Source: Pelagibacterales bacterium SAG-MED28
GTDB lineage: Bacteria; Pseudomonadota; Alphaproteobacteria; Pelagibacterales; Pelagibacteraceae
Direction of reading: 5' to 3'
DNA length: 64,000 nt
Assembly: GCA_014653835.1 (NCBI GenBank)
Contig: JACWDY010000002.1
Location: forward strand, 90,001 to 154,000
Under the pieces are notes generated by a model that searched no databases, was not told the origin of the DNA, and was given only the letters and a program-made list of their open reading frames with translations. Numbering within the stretch: position 1 is the first letter of the stretch; each line of letters starts with the position of its first letter. Made by a program: the position numbers and the translations under genes. Below, piece by piece: positions 26,768 through 35,420 of the stretch.

Positions 26768-27894
26768 AAAAAATTCTTTTTATTGCAACTAGAGACCCGT
26801 ACTCAGGCAGATACTCTGGGGATGTTATAGGCTCGAATAAAATTATAAATGTTTTAAAAAAAAAAAATATTTTAGATGTGGTATGCTTCGGAAAAAAAAC
26901 CATTTCGCAAAAAAACGTTTTTAAGTTCAAAAAACCTTTTTTTTTAATAAGAATATTTTATGTGATTAAATCCTTAATCTTGCTTCAACCTCTTCAGTTT
27001 GGACTTTTTTTTTCAAAAGATATGGAAAGATTTGTTTCTTCAAGAGCTGATAGTTACGATTTAATTTTTTTTTATCATATAAGATCTAGTCAATATCTTC
27101 CTAAAAACTTCAAAGGAAAAAAAATTATTGAAATGGGAGATTTATATTCAAGTAATTATTTACAAACTTTTGATAATTTAAGTTTGTTCAATCCATTAAA
27201 ATACGTTTACTTTTTAGAAAGCATACTTATTAAAAAAGTTGAAATAAATATTTTTAAAAAATTTGACAAAATAATTTTATTTTCTAAAAGTGAAATTAAA
27301 AAAGTTAATAAAATTTTTATAAAAAAAATAATTCATATAAATATTTCTATTGATAAAATTAAAAAAAAATACGTTTTTTCTAATAAAAATAAAAAGATTC
27401 TATTCATTGGTAATTTAAAATATTTACCAAATAAACTAGCAGTAAAAAATTTTATAAAAAATATCCTTCCTAAGCTAGAAAAAAAAATACCTGAAGTCAG
27501 CCTAGAAGTGATTGGTGATATAAGCAAAATGAATAAGGTTTTGTTATCTTCAAATAAAAAAGTTAAATTTTTAGGTGTACAAAAAAATATTGATAAATTT
27601 ATAAAAGGTTCATTTTGCGGTTTAGCAAATTTAAAAATAGCTACTGGTATGCAAGGCAAAATTTTATCTTACATGTCTTATGGGTTGCCAGTTATATGTT
27701 CAAGACAAGTTGCTTATAACTTTAATAAAAACGTTCTAAGTTATAGTAATGATAACGAATTAATAAATAAAATTGTCTCTTTAAAAAATAATAAAAAAGT
27801 AAGCTCTCTAATATCAAAAAAATCTCTAAGATTTATTAATAATTTTACTTGGAAAAAAATAGCTAAAAAATATTTAAATATGATTAAAAACTAA
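26764..27894 (+). CDS. Glycosyltransferase, GT4-like (Glyco_trans_1_4 C-terminal domain)
   Basis: The 376-aa protein has two Rossmann-like halves. The N-terminus MKKILFIATRDPYSGRYSGD with a nucleotide-sugar glycine loop resembles GT4 enzymes. The C-terminal domain begins KKILFIGNLKYLPN and has GVQKNIDKFI, GMQGKILSYMSYGLPVIC, the acceptor/donor motif area where most GT4 members have an EX7E. A clear EX7E is not visible, so activity or donor cannot be assigned. It is more lysine- and asparagine-rich than its housekeeping neighbours. It is linked to the SET gene by a 4-bp overlap and convergent with truA (4-bp overlap). Surface polysaccharide or LPS-core synthesis is the likely area. Confidence 0.7.
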   Translation: MKKILFIATRDPYSGRYSGDVIGSNKIINVLKKKNILDVVCFGKKTISQKNVFKFKKPFFLIRIFYVIKSLILLQPLQFGLFFSKDMERFVSSRADSYDLIFFYHIRSSQYLPKNFKGKKIIEMGDLYSSNYLQTFDNLSLFNPLKYVYFLESILIKKVEINIFKKFDKIILFSKSEIKKVNKIFIKKIIHINISIDKIKKKYVFSNKNKKILFIGNLKYLPNKLAVKNFIKNILPKLEKKIPEVSLEVIGDISKMNKVLLSSNKKVKFLGVQKNIDKFIKGSFCGLANLKIATGMQGKILSYMSYGLPVICSRQVAYNFNKNVLSYSNDNELINKIVSLKNNKKVSSLISKKSLRFINNFTWKKIAKKYLNMIKN

Positions 27895-28631
27895 TAAAAA
27901 ACTTTTTCTAAATAAAGACCATCAGGAGGTGCTGGAGGAGCGCAAAGTTCTCTTCTCCTAGATTTTAAAACAAATTTTATTTTTTCAGGTTTCCATTTAT
28001 TCTCTCCTACATATTTAAGACAGCCAACCATAGATCTCACTTGTTTCTGTAAAAAAGATTTTGACTCAAAATTAATTATTATCTTATCTTTTTTTTTTCT
28101 TACTTGGGCTTTTGTAATAGTTCTCTTGGGATTTTTAGCTGAGCACGAGCTTGCTCTCATTGATGTAAAGTCGTGTAATCCTAAAAAATATTTGATACCT
28201 TTTTTCATATTATTGAAATTAAGTTTTTTTTTTATTACCCATGATCTATTTTGATGTAACGGTGAACTAGTAATTCTATTAAAAATAATATATTTATACG
28301 TTTTTTTTTTTACATTATGGCGGGCATGGAAATTTAATTTTTTACTAGTTAAATTTATAATAGAAATTAAATTTCTTCTTAAAAAAAAATTTATAGAACT
28401 CAAAAATTTATATTTATCTTTTATCTCTTTTGCGAAAAAAAAATTTGCGCTTTGCCCATAGGCGTGTACACCTTTATCTGTTCTTCCAGCTCCTATAATT
28501 TTTATTTTTGCTCTTAAAACTTTTTTTAAAGCTTTTTCAATGTTATCTTGTATAGATTTTCCATTTTTTTGGCTTTGCCACCCTACATAATTTGTGCCCT
28601 CATATTCAATTTTTATAAGGTAATTAAACAT
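27891..28631 (-). CDS. truA: tRNA pseudouridine(38-40) synthase
   Basis: TruA converts uridines 38-40 of the tRNA anticodon stem-loop to pseudouridine. The 246-aa protein has the N-terminal YEGTNYVGWQ motif, the catalytic aspartate D52 within GAGRTDKGVHA, the FHARHNVKKKTYKY segment and the C-terminal FLQKQVRSMVGCL plus CAPPAPPDGLYLEKV motif. All are in order. It follows fmt after 1 bp in the def-fmt-truA group and ends convergently on the glycosyltransferase. Confidence 0.96.
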   Translation of the reverse strand: MFNYLIKIEYEGTNYVGWQSQKNGKSIQDNIEKALKKVLRAKIKIIGAGRTDKGVHAYGQSANFFFAKEIKDKYKFLSSINFFLRRNLISIINLTSKKLNFHARHNVKKKTYKYIIFNRITSSPLHQNRSWVIKKKLNFNNMKKGIKYFLGLHDFTSMRASSCSAKNPKRTITKAQVRKKKDKIIINFESKSFLQKQVRSMVGCLKYVGENKWKPEKIKFVLKSRRRELCAPPAPPDGLYLEKVFY

Positions 28632-28632
28632 T

Positions 28633-29550
28633 TTAATTTAAACTCTGACCAGTTTTAATTTTATTCCCTTTTAAAAACTCATCAGCTGTCATTTTTTGTT
28701 TACTCTCTTTCTTAAGTTCCACTATCCGTATAGCATTTTTTGAACATGCTATTGTGAGATTATCGTCTAATATTGTACCAGGTATACCCTTACTCAATAC
28801 CTTTTTAGCTTTGATTATTTTTATTCTATTTCCATTGAGGTCAAACCAACTACCTGGATTGGGACTAAAAGCATTTATTTTAGCTATAATTTTTTCAGCG
28901 TCATCGTTCCAATTTATTTTAGTCTCTGTTTTTTCAATTTTCTTAGCGTAAGTAGCTTCCGACTCATTCTGTTCTTTAAAATTAGCCCTTTTATCCTCGA
29001 TTAATTTTAATGTATCTAAAATTAATTTTACTCCTAATTCTGACATTTGATCGCTTAGTTCTTTGTAATTAGTTTCTTTTGTAATTTTTATTTTAGATTG
29101 TAATAAAACTGGCCCAGCATCTAATTGGGTTACTATTTTCATAATAGAGACGCCTGTTTCATGATCCAAATTCATAATTGCTCTTTGAATTGGAGCAGCT
29201 CCTCTCCACCTGGGCAGTAAAGAGGCATGAACATTTATGAACAAAGGTTTGTCCGAATTTAATATTTTAGCAGGTAAAATTTTTCCATAAGCAACTACAA
29301 TTACAAGATCAGGATTTAGTTTTTTTATGTGATTGATTTCTTTTTCATCGAAAACAATAGGACATCTAACAGGTAAATTTAACTTATTTGAAAAATTATG
29401 AATTGGTGAATTTTGGATTTTTTGTCCACGATTTTTTTTTTGAGGAGGCTGAGTGTAAACCTCTAAAATATTGTGATTTAAATTACTAATAGATTTTAAA
29501 ATTGGAACAGCAAAATCAGGTGTACCCATAAAAATTATATTTAGCGCCAT
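28633..29550 (-). CDS. fmt: Methionyl-tRNA formyltransferase
   Basis: Fmt formylates initiator Met-tRNA using 10-formyl-tetrahydrofolate. The 305-aa protein has the catalytic core NVHASLLPRWRGAAPIQ (N106, H108), TGVSIMKIVTQLDAGPVL with the third catalytic aspartate, and a C-terminal OB-fold domain (about 205-305) with NAFSPNPGSWF. Length is normal. It forms the def-fmt pair, which adds and removes the N-terminal formyl group, with a 5-bp gap. Confidence 0.97.
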   Translation of the reverse strand: MALNIIFMGTPDFAVPILKSISNLNHNILEVYTQPPQKKNRGQKIQNSPIHNFSNKLNLPVRCPIVFDEKEINHIKKLNPDLVIVVAYGKILPAKILNSDKPLFINVHASLLPRWRGAAPIQRAIMNLDHETGVSIMKIVTQLDAGPVLLQSKIKITKETNYKELSDQMSELGVKLILDTLKLIEDKRANFKEQNESEATYAKKIEKTETKINWNDDAEKIIAKINAFSPNPGSWFDLNGNRIKIIKAKKVLSKGIPGTILDDNLTIACSKNAIRIVELKKESKQKMTADEFLKGNKIKTGQSLN

Positions 29551-29555
29551 GTAGG

Positions 29556-30080
29556 TTAAAGTACAATTTTGTTTAGTTCTTTTTTATTCTTTACTAATTT
29601 TTTTATAATCATGTCTCTTTTTAATTTGGATAAATAGTCTATAAACAATATACCATTTAGATGATCCACTTCATGCTGAATACAGGTCGCTAAAAGTCCG
29701 TATGCCTTCATTTCTTTTTTTTTACCGTCATAATCTATATATTTGATTTGACATTCAGCTGGTCTTTCAATTTCAGCGAAATAACCAGGTAAAGATAAAC
29801 ATCCTTCCTCATAAACAGAGGTGTTGTCAGATTTAGAAATTATTTCTGGATTTACTAAAAATAAAGGATTTTTTTTTTCTTTTTCTCTAGAAACATCAAT
29901 TACTATTAGCCGTTTTAGAATACCAATTTGCACGCCTGCCAAACCTATACCTGGTGCTGCGTACATGGTTTCCAACATATCATCCATTAACTTTCGTAGT
30001 TCGTTATCAACTTTTTCTAAAGATACGCTTTTTTTTCTTAAAATAGTATCTGGTTCAGTTATAATTTTTCTTTCAGGCAT
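29556..30080 (-). CDS. def: Peptide deformylase
   Basis: Def removes the formyl group from nascent proteins. The 174-aa metalloenzyme has the three signature motifs GIGLAGVQIG (44-53), EGCLS (C94) and QHEVDH (H136, E137, H140). C94, H136 and H140 bind the metal and E137 is catalytic. Length is typical of type 1 deformylases. It is followed by fmt after 5 bp and preceded by the 576-aa unknown gene after 6 bp, so that gene is probably in the same transcript. Confidence 0.97.
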   Translation of the reverse strand: MPERKIITEPDTILRKKSVSLEKVDNELRKLMDDMLETMYAAPGIGLAGVQIGILKRLIVIDVSREKEKKNPLFLVNPEIISKSDNTSVYEEGCLSLPGYFAEIERPAECQIKYIDYDGKKKEMKAYGLLATCIQHEVDHLNGILFIDYLSKLKRDMIIKKLVKNKKELNKIVL

Positions 30081-30086
30081 TATAAT

Positions 30087-31817
30087 TCAAGTTCTTAAAG
30101 GAAGAGCAGAATTTAAAACTTTATTTCTTATTGTTACCAAATTCATTTTATTTAAAAGATTTGTTACAAAATATATAGTTTCTGGATCAAGTTGATAGGG
30201 TTCATCTTCACCAATTATCTCTACTATTTTTAGTGCTAAAAAAGCTTTCTGATCGTTATCAATTAATTTCAATAAATTACTTGGAACATCAAATTTATCT
30301 AAAAGCTCACTATATTTGAAATTTGACGGAAGAGAAAAACCATCTGTAATAAGTGTATCAACCAGAGCAAGATCTTTGGCTGAAATGAAATATTTTTTAT
30401 TCTTTGCAACCTTTTTAAAAATTTTATTAATGTCTTTTTGAACTTTCTTCTTACTTTCTCCTTCAATATAATACTTTAATATTTTTGATTGGTGTAAAAT
30501 TTTATCGTTATATTTTACTTTTCCTAAAATTGAGTCCTCTTCAGAAACTATACGTGCTTGTGCAATCTCTTGATAATTCTCAGGTAAGTTTTTAATGCCA
30601 ATTTCTTCAATTCTATCACTTAAATATTTTGAAAAGACGTTTGCTAAATCAGCTTTTTTAAACAATTCCTCTAATAAAAATAGGTATTCTATTTTTATCT
30701 CATTTGCCTCAGATAATAAATATTTTTGATAAATTAGAGCTCTTGCATCACTTTCATCAAGTGTTTTATAATTATTCTTTGCGTTTAATAAAGTGCTTAA
30801 ATTAAATGGAATTTTTTTGTAAATTTCAAAAATTTTTTTTTTGTCTAATTTATTGTTATTTGCAGCTATCTCTAATTCTTTTAACTTATCTTTATCGGAT
30901 GCATCTTCTAACTTAATCAAGTTCGCTGCATTTAAATATTTCCATATTTCACTTCTAGTTTTTTTTGTAGGCTCGTATTTAAAATCTGCAATAGTTATGC
31001 TGGAAAGGTAAAAGCTTAAAAGATTTTTTTCATTGATTTTATTGCTAGTTTTATCTGTAACACCAAGTAAAAAGTTGATTTTATCGTCGTAAAATTTACT
31101 TGATAGTTTTTGCTCTCGTAAAAGATCAAGTAGAAGTTGGGCTTCTGATTTTTTATCATTAAATATTAAGCAATAAATTTTAAATTTCTCTAAATATGAG
31201 TCTTTAATATTAGCATCAATAAACTTGATTTGCTCACACCCCTCTTTTATATTTCCACTTGCAATATTTTTATCGACTAAATATTGAACAGCTTTACTTT
31301 TGCTATCAAACTGTTCATTTTGTTTTAAAAAACTTTTTAACAAATCTACTCGATCATTTGTTATTAACCAATTAATTTTTAGATCGACGAATTCTGTTTC
31401 ATCCATTCCCTGTGGAGGATAAGAAAATGAAAATAGGATCGCTTCAAGTATTTCAATTGAGGATTTTGAAAGGTTGATCTTATTAATTCTTCTTAAACTT
31501 GACCTTAAGTCTTCCGCCTTAGTTGTTGACCACATATTCAAATTAAAATCAAAATTAGCAGGCTCATATACACCGTAAACTATTTCTTTTGCTGCTTGAA
31601 TTTGATCACTTTCTTCAATTTGAATTTTTTCAATAGTTTGAATAGTCTCAGATGATGGTAATTTTATTTTATCTTTATCATTATCTTCTTGATTAGGTGA
31701 GTCTACAGCTAATTCTTTTTTATTTTTCCATATATCTATTTTTTCTTCACTCAAAAGAGGTGAATATAGAAAGATGATTAATAAGCCTAAGAAGTAATTA
31801 AAGCTTTTTAATTTCAT
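30087..31817 (-). CDS. Exported hypothetical protein, mostly helical
   Basis: The 576-aa protein begins with a signal-peptide-like stretch, MKLKSFNYFLGLLIIFLYSPLLSEE, shown here only by its features: two lysines, a 16-residue hydrophobic core and a short polar end near residue 23. The rest is charged, without further membrane segments, and looks like alpha-helical repeats of a TPR- or HEAT-like solenoid character; a short low-complexity acidic/lysine part spans 30-65. I do not recognise a named family. It starts 20 bp inside the 59-aa membrane protein gene upstream and lies 6 bp from def. A periplasmic scaffold or binding role is possible, but nothing catalytic is visible. Confidence 0.75.
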   Translation of the reverse strand: MKLKSFNYFLGLLIIFLYSPLLSEEKIDIWKNKKELAVDSPNQEDNDKDKIKLPSSETIQTIEKIQIEESDQIQAAKEIVYGVYEPANFDFNLNMWSTTKAEDLRSSLRRINKINLSKSSIEILEAILFSFSYPPQGMDETEFVDLKINWLITNDRVDLLKSFLKQNEQFDSKSKAVQYLVDKNIASGNIKEGCEQIKFIDANIKDSYLEKFKIYCLIFNDKKSEAQLLLDLLREQKLSSKFYDDKINFLLGVTDKTSNKINEKNLLSFYLSSITIADFKYEPTKKTRSEIWKYLNAANLIKLEDASDKDKLKELEIAANNNKLDKKKIFEIYKKIPFNLSTLLNAKNNYKTLDESDARALIYQKYLLSEANEIKIEYLFLLEELFKKADLANVFSKYLSDRIEEIGIKNLPENYQEIAQARIVSEEDSILGKVKYNDKILHQSKILKYYIEGESKKKVQKDINKIFKKVAKNKKYFISAKDLALVDTLITDGFSLPSNFKYSELLDKFDVPSNLLKLIDNDQKAFLALKIVEIIGEDEPYQLDPETIYFVTNLLNKMNLVTIRNKVLNSALPLRT

Positions 31818-31977
31818 TTGTAATGTCTATTTGATATTTTTTTTCAGGACTTGGGAAACTAATTTTTTCTATTAAAAAAATTGCAAAAATTAACACAACG
31901 ACCACTAATAATAATTTAAATAAAGTTTTTCTTATCGAACTACCTAAGCTTGATTGTCTGTTGTATTTAAGTTGCAT
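31798..31977 (-). CDS. Small single-pass membrane protein
   Basis: The 59-aa ORF reads MQLKYNRQSSLGSSIRKTLF, then the hydrophobic segment KLLLVVVVLIFAIFLIE (about 21-37), and a short outer tail ending ITNEIKKL. It has a basic N-terminus and one helix, so an N-in membrane anchor is expected. It overlaps the 576-aa exported protein start by 20 bp in another frame, a coupled arrangement that suggests the two act together. Nothing else explains this stretch between aroK and the unknown gene. No family was recognised. Confidence 0.6.
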   Translation of the reverse strand: MQLKYNRQSSLGSSIRKTLFKLLLVVVVLIFAIFLIEKISFPSPEKKYQIDITNEIKKL

Positions 31978-32037
31978 ACTTTACGAATTGATTTAAACTT
32001 AATAAATAAGACATATTTATGAAAAATCAAAATCAAA

Positions 32038-32052
32038 AAGGAAGCTAAATTG
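32038..32052 (+). promoter_or_regulatory. Ribosome-binding site deciding the aroK TTG start
   Basis: AAGGAAG (32038-32044) lies 5 nt before the TTG at 32050, a good Shine-Dalgarno in a window where such motifs are rare. The in-frame alternatives upstream are closed by a stop, since the ATG at 32019 opens only a 9-codon frame that ends at 32048. Confidence 0.6.
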
Positions 32053-32571
32053 AGAAAAAACCTTACTTTGACCGGGATGATGGGGGTTGGAAAATCTACT
32101 ATAGGTAAAATATTAGCCAAAAAGCTTAATTATAAATTTGTGGATGTTGATAAACTAATTGAGGATAAAGAGGGCTCGACAATTACTTTTATATTTAAAA
32201 ATAAGAGCGAAAGTTACTTCAGAAAAATTGAAAACGATATTACTCTGAATGAATTAAAAAAAAATAACTCTGTTATATCTATGGGTGGAGGTGCTTTTTT
32301 AAGTAATTCAATAAGGAAAAGTGCAAAAAAATTATCTACTAGCTTTTGGTTAGATGTTCCAATAGATGAATTAATCAAAAGATTAAAAAATAACAATAAA
32401 AGACCTCTTTTGTTAAAAAAAAACTCAAACGCAGAGGTAAAAAAAATTTATTTTGACAGAAAAAAAATTTATAATGAGGCTGATTATAGAATTAAATGTA
32501 GCTCTCTAAGATCTGAAGAAATAGCAGTAAAGATAATAAATTTATATGAAAAATCAGGAAATAAAATTTAA
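32050..32571 (+). CDS. aroK: Shikimate kinase
   Basis: AroK phosphorylates shikimate in aromatic amino-acid synthesis. The 173-aa P-loop kinase has Walker A GMMGVGKST (9-17), the shikimate-binding VDVDKLIED segment, SYFRKIE, MGGGAF and the lid arginine in NKRPLL. The start codon is TTG, supported by the preceding AAGGAAG and by the N-terminal homology (LTLTGMMGVGKS near residue 5). It overlaps aroB by 26 bp, giving a coupled aroK-aroB pair, as is common in Proteobacteria. Confidence 0.96.
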   Translation: MRKNLTLTGMMGVGKSTIGKILAKKLNYKFVDVDKLIEDKEGSTITFIFKNKSESYFRKIENDITLNELKKNNSVISMGGGAFLSNSIRKSAKKLSTSFWLDVPIDELIKRLKNNNKRPLLLKKNSNAEVKKIYFDRKKIYNEADYRIKCSSLRSEEIAVKIINLYEKSGNKI

Positions 32572-33658
32572 AAGCAAAAGTCAAAGTTACTCAATAATTA
32601 TAGGAAAAAATTCGATTAATATTTTACCTAAAAAAGTAAAATCGTTGTGTCCCAAATCAAAAAATATTGCCCTTATAATTGATAATAATGTTCCGATTAA
32701 ATTCAAAATTAACTTAAAAAAAAAGTTGAAAAGTTACAACTTACTCTTCTTATCTTTTTCAGCTAACGAAAAAAATAAGTCCTTTAATTCAGTCAATTAT
32801 TATTTAAAGATTTTGTTATCTAAAAATTTTAATCGATCTGATTTAATAATTAGTGTTGGTGGCGGTATCACAGGCGATATTGCAGGTTTTGTTGCAAGTA
32901 TTTATAAAAGAGGTATTAATTTTATTAATATTCCCACAACTCTACTCGCTCAAGTAGACTCAGCAATTGGTGGAAAAACTGGAATCAACTCTAAGTATGG
33001 GAAAAATCTTATAGGCTCGTTCTATCAACCAAAACTAGTTATCAGTGATACATCTTTTTTAAATTCTTTACCTAAAAAAGAGATGATCTGCGGGTTTGCT
33101 GAAATTTTAAAACATTCTATTATTAAAGATAAAAAATTTTTTTATTGGCTAGAAAAAAATACAAAATATATATTTTCCAAAAAAAATAAAGAGTTGACGT
33201 ATGCTATTAAAAAAAGTTGTGAAATTAAAATTCATTTTGTTACAAAAGATATAAATGAAAAGGGGTTAAGAATGATTTTAAACTTCGGTCATACATTTGC
33301 ACATGCAATAGAGGTAAAAAATAGTTACTCAAAAAATATTACTCATGGTGAAGCTGTTTTATCTGGTATGCTTTTAGCAACTAAATTATCAGTAGTAAAA
33401 AAAATCTGTTCATCTAAGACACTGCGACTTATTAAAAAAATTTATTTACAAAATAAATTAGATTTTAGTTTCAAAAATTATTCTAATCAAAGTTCAGTAA
33501 ACAAATTAATTCCTTATTTGAAGAATGATAAAAAAAATAATGATAGCAAAATTAATTTTATTTTATTAAAGAGTATTGGAGAAACCGCTCTTCCGAATAA
33601 AAGTAAAATTTCAATCAAAAATTTAAAAAAAATTAGTAAAGCTATTTCTCAATACTAA
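32546..33658 (+). CDS. aroB: 3-dehydroquinate synthase
   Basis: AroB makes 3-dehydroquinate from DAHP using NAD and a divalent metal. The 370-aa protein has the NAD-binding GGGITGDIAGF, the substrate lysine region IPTTLLAQVDSAIGGKTGIN (core QVDSAIGGKTGIN), metal-ligand segments GFAEILKHSIIKD and NFGHTFAHAIE. The C-terminal part is lysine-rich but unbroken. It overlaps aroK at the 5' end and ends 17 bp inside the convergent bolA. Confidence 0.96.
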   Translation: MKNQEIKFKSKSQSYSIIIGKNSINILPKKVKSLCPKSKNIALIIDNNVPIKFKINLKKKLKSYNLLFLSFSANEKNKSFNSVNYYLKILLSKNFNRSDLIISVGGGITGDIAGFVASIYKRGINFINIPTTLLAQVDSAIGGKTGINSKYGKNLIGSFYQPKLVISDTSFLNSLPKKEMICGFAEILKHSIIKDKKFFYWLEKNTKYIFSKKNKELTYAIKKSCEIKIHFVTKDINEKGLRMILNFGHTFAHAIEVKNSYSKNITHGEAVLSGMLLATKLSVVKKICSSKTLRLIKKIYLQNKLDFSFKNYSNQSSVNKLIPYLKNDKKNNDSKINFILLKSIGETALPNKSKISIKNLKKISKAISQY

Positions 33659-33899
33659 TTTCAAGCGCATGAATTTTTGTAATAAGATCATCTTTTAAGA
33701 CTTTCATGATCATTTTTTGAGCACTTACCCTTGATATGGAATCTAAATATATAGACTTGATTTTTAAATGTAAGTGAAATTTTTCTGGAGAAAAAGATTT
33801 ATGTCTTTTATGTTTATGAGAATTATCAACAATATCGATATGTTCAATTTCAATTTCATCGATTAATTTTGTACAAAGTACTTCAAAATAATTTTTCAT
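33642..33899 (-). CDS. BolA family protein
   Basis: The 85-aa protein (start ATG 33899, preferred over 33926 because MKNYFEVLCTKL begins the BolA domain) has the BolA fold signature: an N-terminal helix, IEHIDIVDNSHKHKRH, the FHLHLKIKSIYLDSISRVSAQKMIMKVL block (core SRVSAQKMIMKVL), and a final IHALEISIE strand. BolA proteins act with monothiol glutaredoxins in Fe-S cluster handling. It sits divergently from the J-domain gene (30 bp apart), an arrangement common in Alphaproteobacteria. Its 3' end overlaps aroB by 17 bp. Confidence 0.9.
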   Translation of the reverse strand: MKNYFEVLCTKLIDEIEIEHIDIVDNSHKHKRHKSFSPEKFHLHLKIKSIYLDSISRVSAQKMIMKVLKDDLITKIHALEISIEK

Positions 33900-33929
33900 A
33901 TATTTAATTTTACTATATAGAGTCATGCA

Positions 33930-34445
33930 ATGAAAATTATTTGTGATTGGGATAATTGTAGTGAAATTGGGGCATATAAGGCTCCTGTAGAAAAGGACAA
34001 TAGCAAAAAATATAGATTGCTTTGTTTAAATCACATTAAAATTTTTAATAAGAACTGGAACTATTTTGAAAATATGAATGATCAAGAAATTGAGTTTTTT
34101 ATAAAATCAGATTTAACATGGCACAAATCAACAAAAACTTTTGGATCCTCTGACAATTTCTTTAATATTTTATGGAATAACGCTTTAGATGATAAATTAA
34201 ATATCTTCAAAAGCTCAAATTTCAGAGAATTTAAAAAAACCAAAGTGTCTCAACAAGATAAAGATGCTTTACAAGTTATGGATTTGAATGAAGAAGTAAA
34301 ATGGCAACAAATTCACACTAAATTCAAAGAACTTGTAAAAAAATATCATCCTGATAAAAACCAAGGAAATAAAAAGTTTGAAGATAAATTAAAAAAAATT
34401 ACACTAGCTTATAGTCAACTTAAAAAAACTTTGGGGAAAAAATGA
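33930..34445 (+). CDS. J-domain protein with N-terminal CxxxxC...CxxH zinc-finger-like motif
   Basis: The 171-aa protein is a co-chaperone of the kind that sits beside bolA and cobS in Alphaproteobacteria. Residues 5-35 carry CDWDNC ... CLNH (C5, C10, C32, H35), a likely zinc site, followed by a helical [15 protein letters not shown] segment. The C-terminal J domain (about 110-171) has the HPD motif at 140-142 ([10 protein letters not shown]), so DnaK stimulation is expected. The gene overlaps cobS by 4 bp (ATGA). Function is unproven; the context ties it to the CobS/CobT AAA+/VWA pair. Confidence 0.9.
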   Translation: MKIICDWDNCSEIGAYKAPVEKDNSKKYRLLCLNHIKIFNKNWNYFENMNDQEIEFFIKSDLTWHKSTKTFGSSDNFFNILWNNALDDKLNIFKSSNFREFKKTKVSQQDKDALQVMDLNEEVKWQQIHTKFKELVKKYHPDKNQGNKKFEDKLKKITLAYSQLKKTLGKK

Positions 34446-35419
34446 GTTCACAACAATTGTTACAAAAGCCCGATATCAAAATTTCAGTGAAACAAACCTT
34501 TGGCTTTGAAAGTGATATGCAGGCTGGAGCCTTTTCAAAAAAAAATGAGTATGTTCCAAAAATAGACGCAGATTATAAATTTGATAAAGATACTACTTTA
34601 GCAATTTTGGCAGGTTTTTCATTTAATAAAAGAGTCTTAATTCAAGGCTATCACGGAACTGGAAAATCTACTCATATAGAACAGGTTGCTGCAAGATTAA
34701 ACTGGCCATGTGTTAGGGTTAATTTAGACAGCCATATCAGTAGAATTGATTTAATTGGTAAGGATGCAATTGTGTTGAAGGATGGTAAGCAGATAACAGA
34801 ATTTAAAGAGGGTATTTTACCTTGGTCAATTCAAAACCCTGTTGCTCTTGTCTTTGATGAATATGATGCAGGAAGGCCGGACGTAATGTTTGTTATTCAA
34901 AGAGTTTTAGAAAGTGATGGAAATTTTACATTATTAGATAAAAATAAAGTTTTAGAGCAACACGATTTTTTTAGAATATTTGCAACCACAAATACTGTGG
35001 GGTTAGGCGATACAACAGGTCTTTATCACGGTACACAACAGATTAACCAAGGTCAGATGGATAGATGGAATATAGTTTCCACTTTAAATTATCTTCCATT
35101 TGAAAAAGAGTTTGAAATAGTTTTAGCAAAAAACAAAGATTTAAATAATAAAGAAGGAAAAGAACTTTTATCAAATATGATCAAAGTGGCCGATCTAACA
35201 AGAAAAGGATTTATCAATGGAGATATTTCAACGGTGATGAGTCCTCGAACGGTTTTACACTGGGCTGAAAATACAAGTATTTTTAAAGATCAAGGATATG
35301 CATTTAGAATTACATTTTTGAATAAATGTGATGAATTAGAGAAAAAAATAATTTCTGAATATTACCAAAGATGTTTTGGTGAAGATTTGCCAGAGTCATC
35401 TATTAATATCACTTTATAA
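34442..35419 (+). CDS. cobS: CobS-like AAA+ ATPase (MoxR family)
   Basis: The 325-aa protein has the full CobS layout: an N-terminal [13 protein letters not shown] motif, Walker [10 protein letters not shown] (K75) and Walker [10 protein letters not shown] (D139, E140), then sensor and arginine-finger segments near GQMDRWNIV and SPRTVLHW. In B12-making bacteria CobS is the ATPase of the aerobic cobaltochelatase with CobT and CobN. No cobN or other B12 gene is in this window, and such CobS/CobT pairs without a chelatase partner are known in bacteria that do not make B12. The MoxR/VWA reading, a chaperone-like machine, is therefore the safer one. It is the middle gene of J-cobS-cobT. Confidence 0.9.
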   Translation: MSSQQLLQKPDIKISVKQTFGFESDMQAGAFSKKNEYVPKIDADYKFDKDTTLAILAGFSFNKRVLIQGYHGTGKSTHIEQVAARLNWPCVRVNLDSHISRIDLIGKDAIVLKDGKQITEFKEGILPWSIQNPVALVFDEYDAGRPDVMFVIQRVLESDGNFTLLDKNKVLEQHDFFRIFATTNTVGLGDTTGLYHGTQQINQGQMDRWNIVSTLNYLPFEKEFEIVLAKNKDLNNKEGKELLSNMIKVADLTRKGFINGDISTVMSPRTVLHWAENTSIFKDQGYAFRITFLNKCDELEKKIISEYYQRCFGEDLPESSINITL

Positions 35420-35420
35420 A

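Noticed and set aside
32019-32048. 9-codon ORF (MKNQNQKGS) before aroK as a leader peptide
   Set aside because: It has no aromatic codons and its sequence contains the aroK ribosome-binding site, so chance is more likely than an attenuator.
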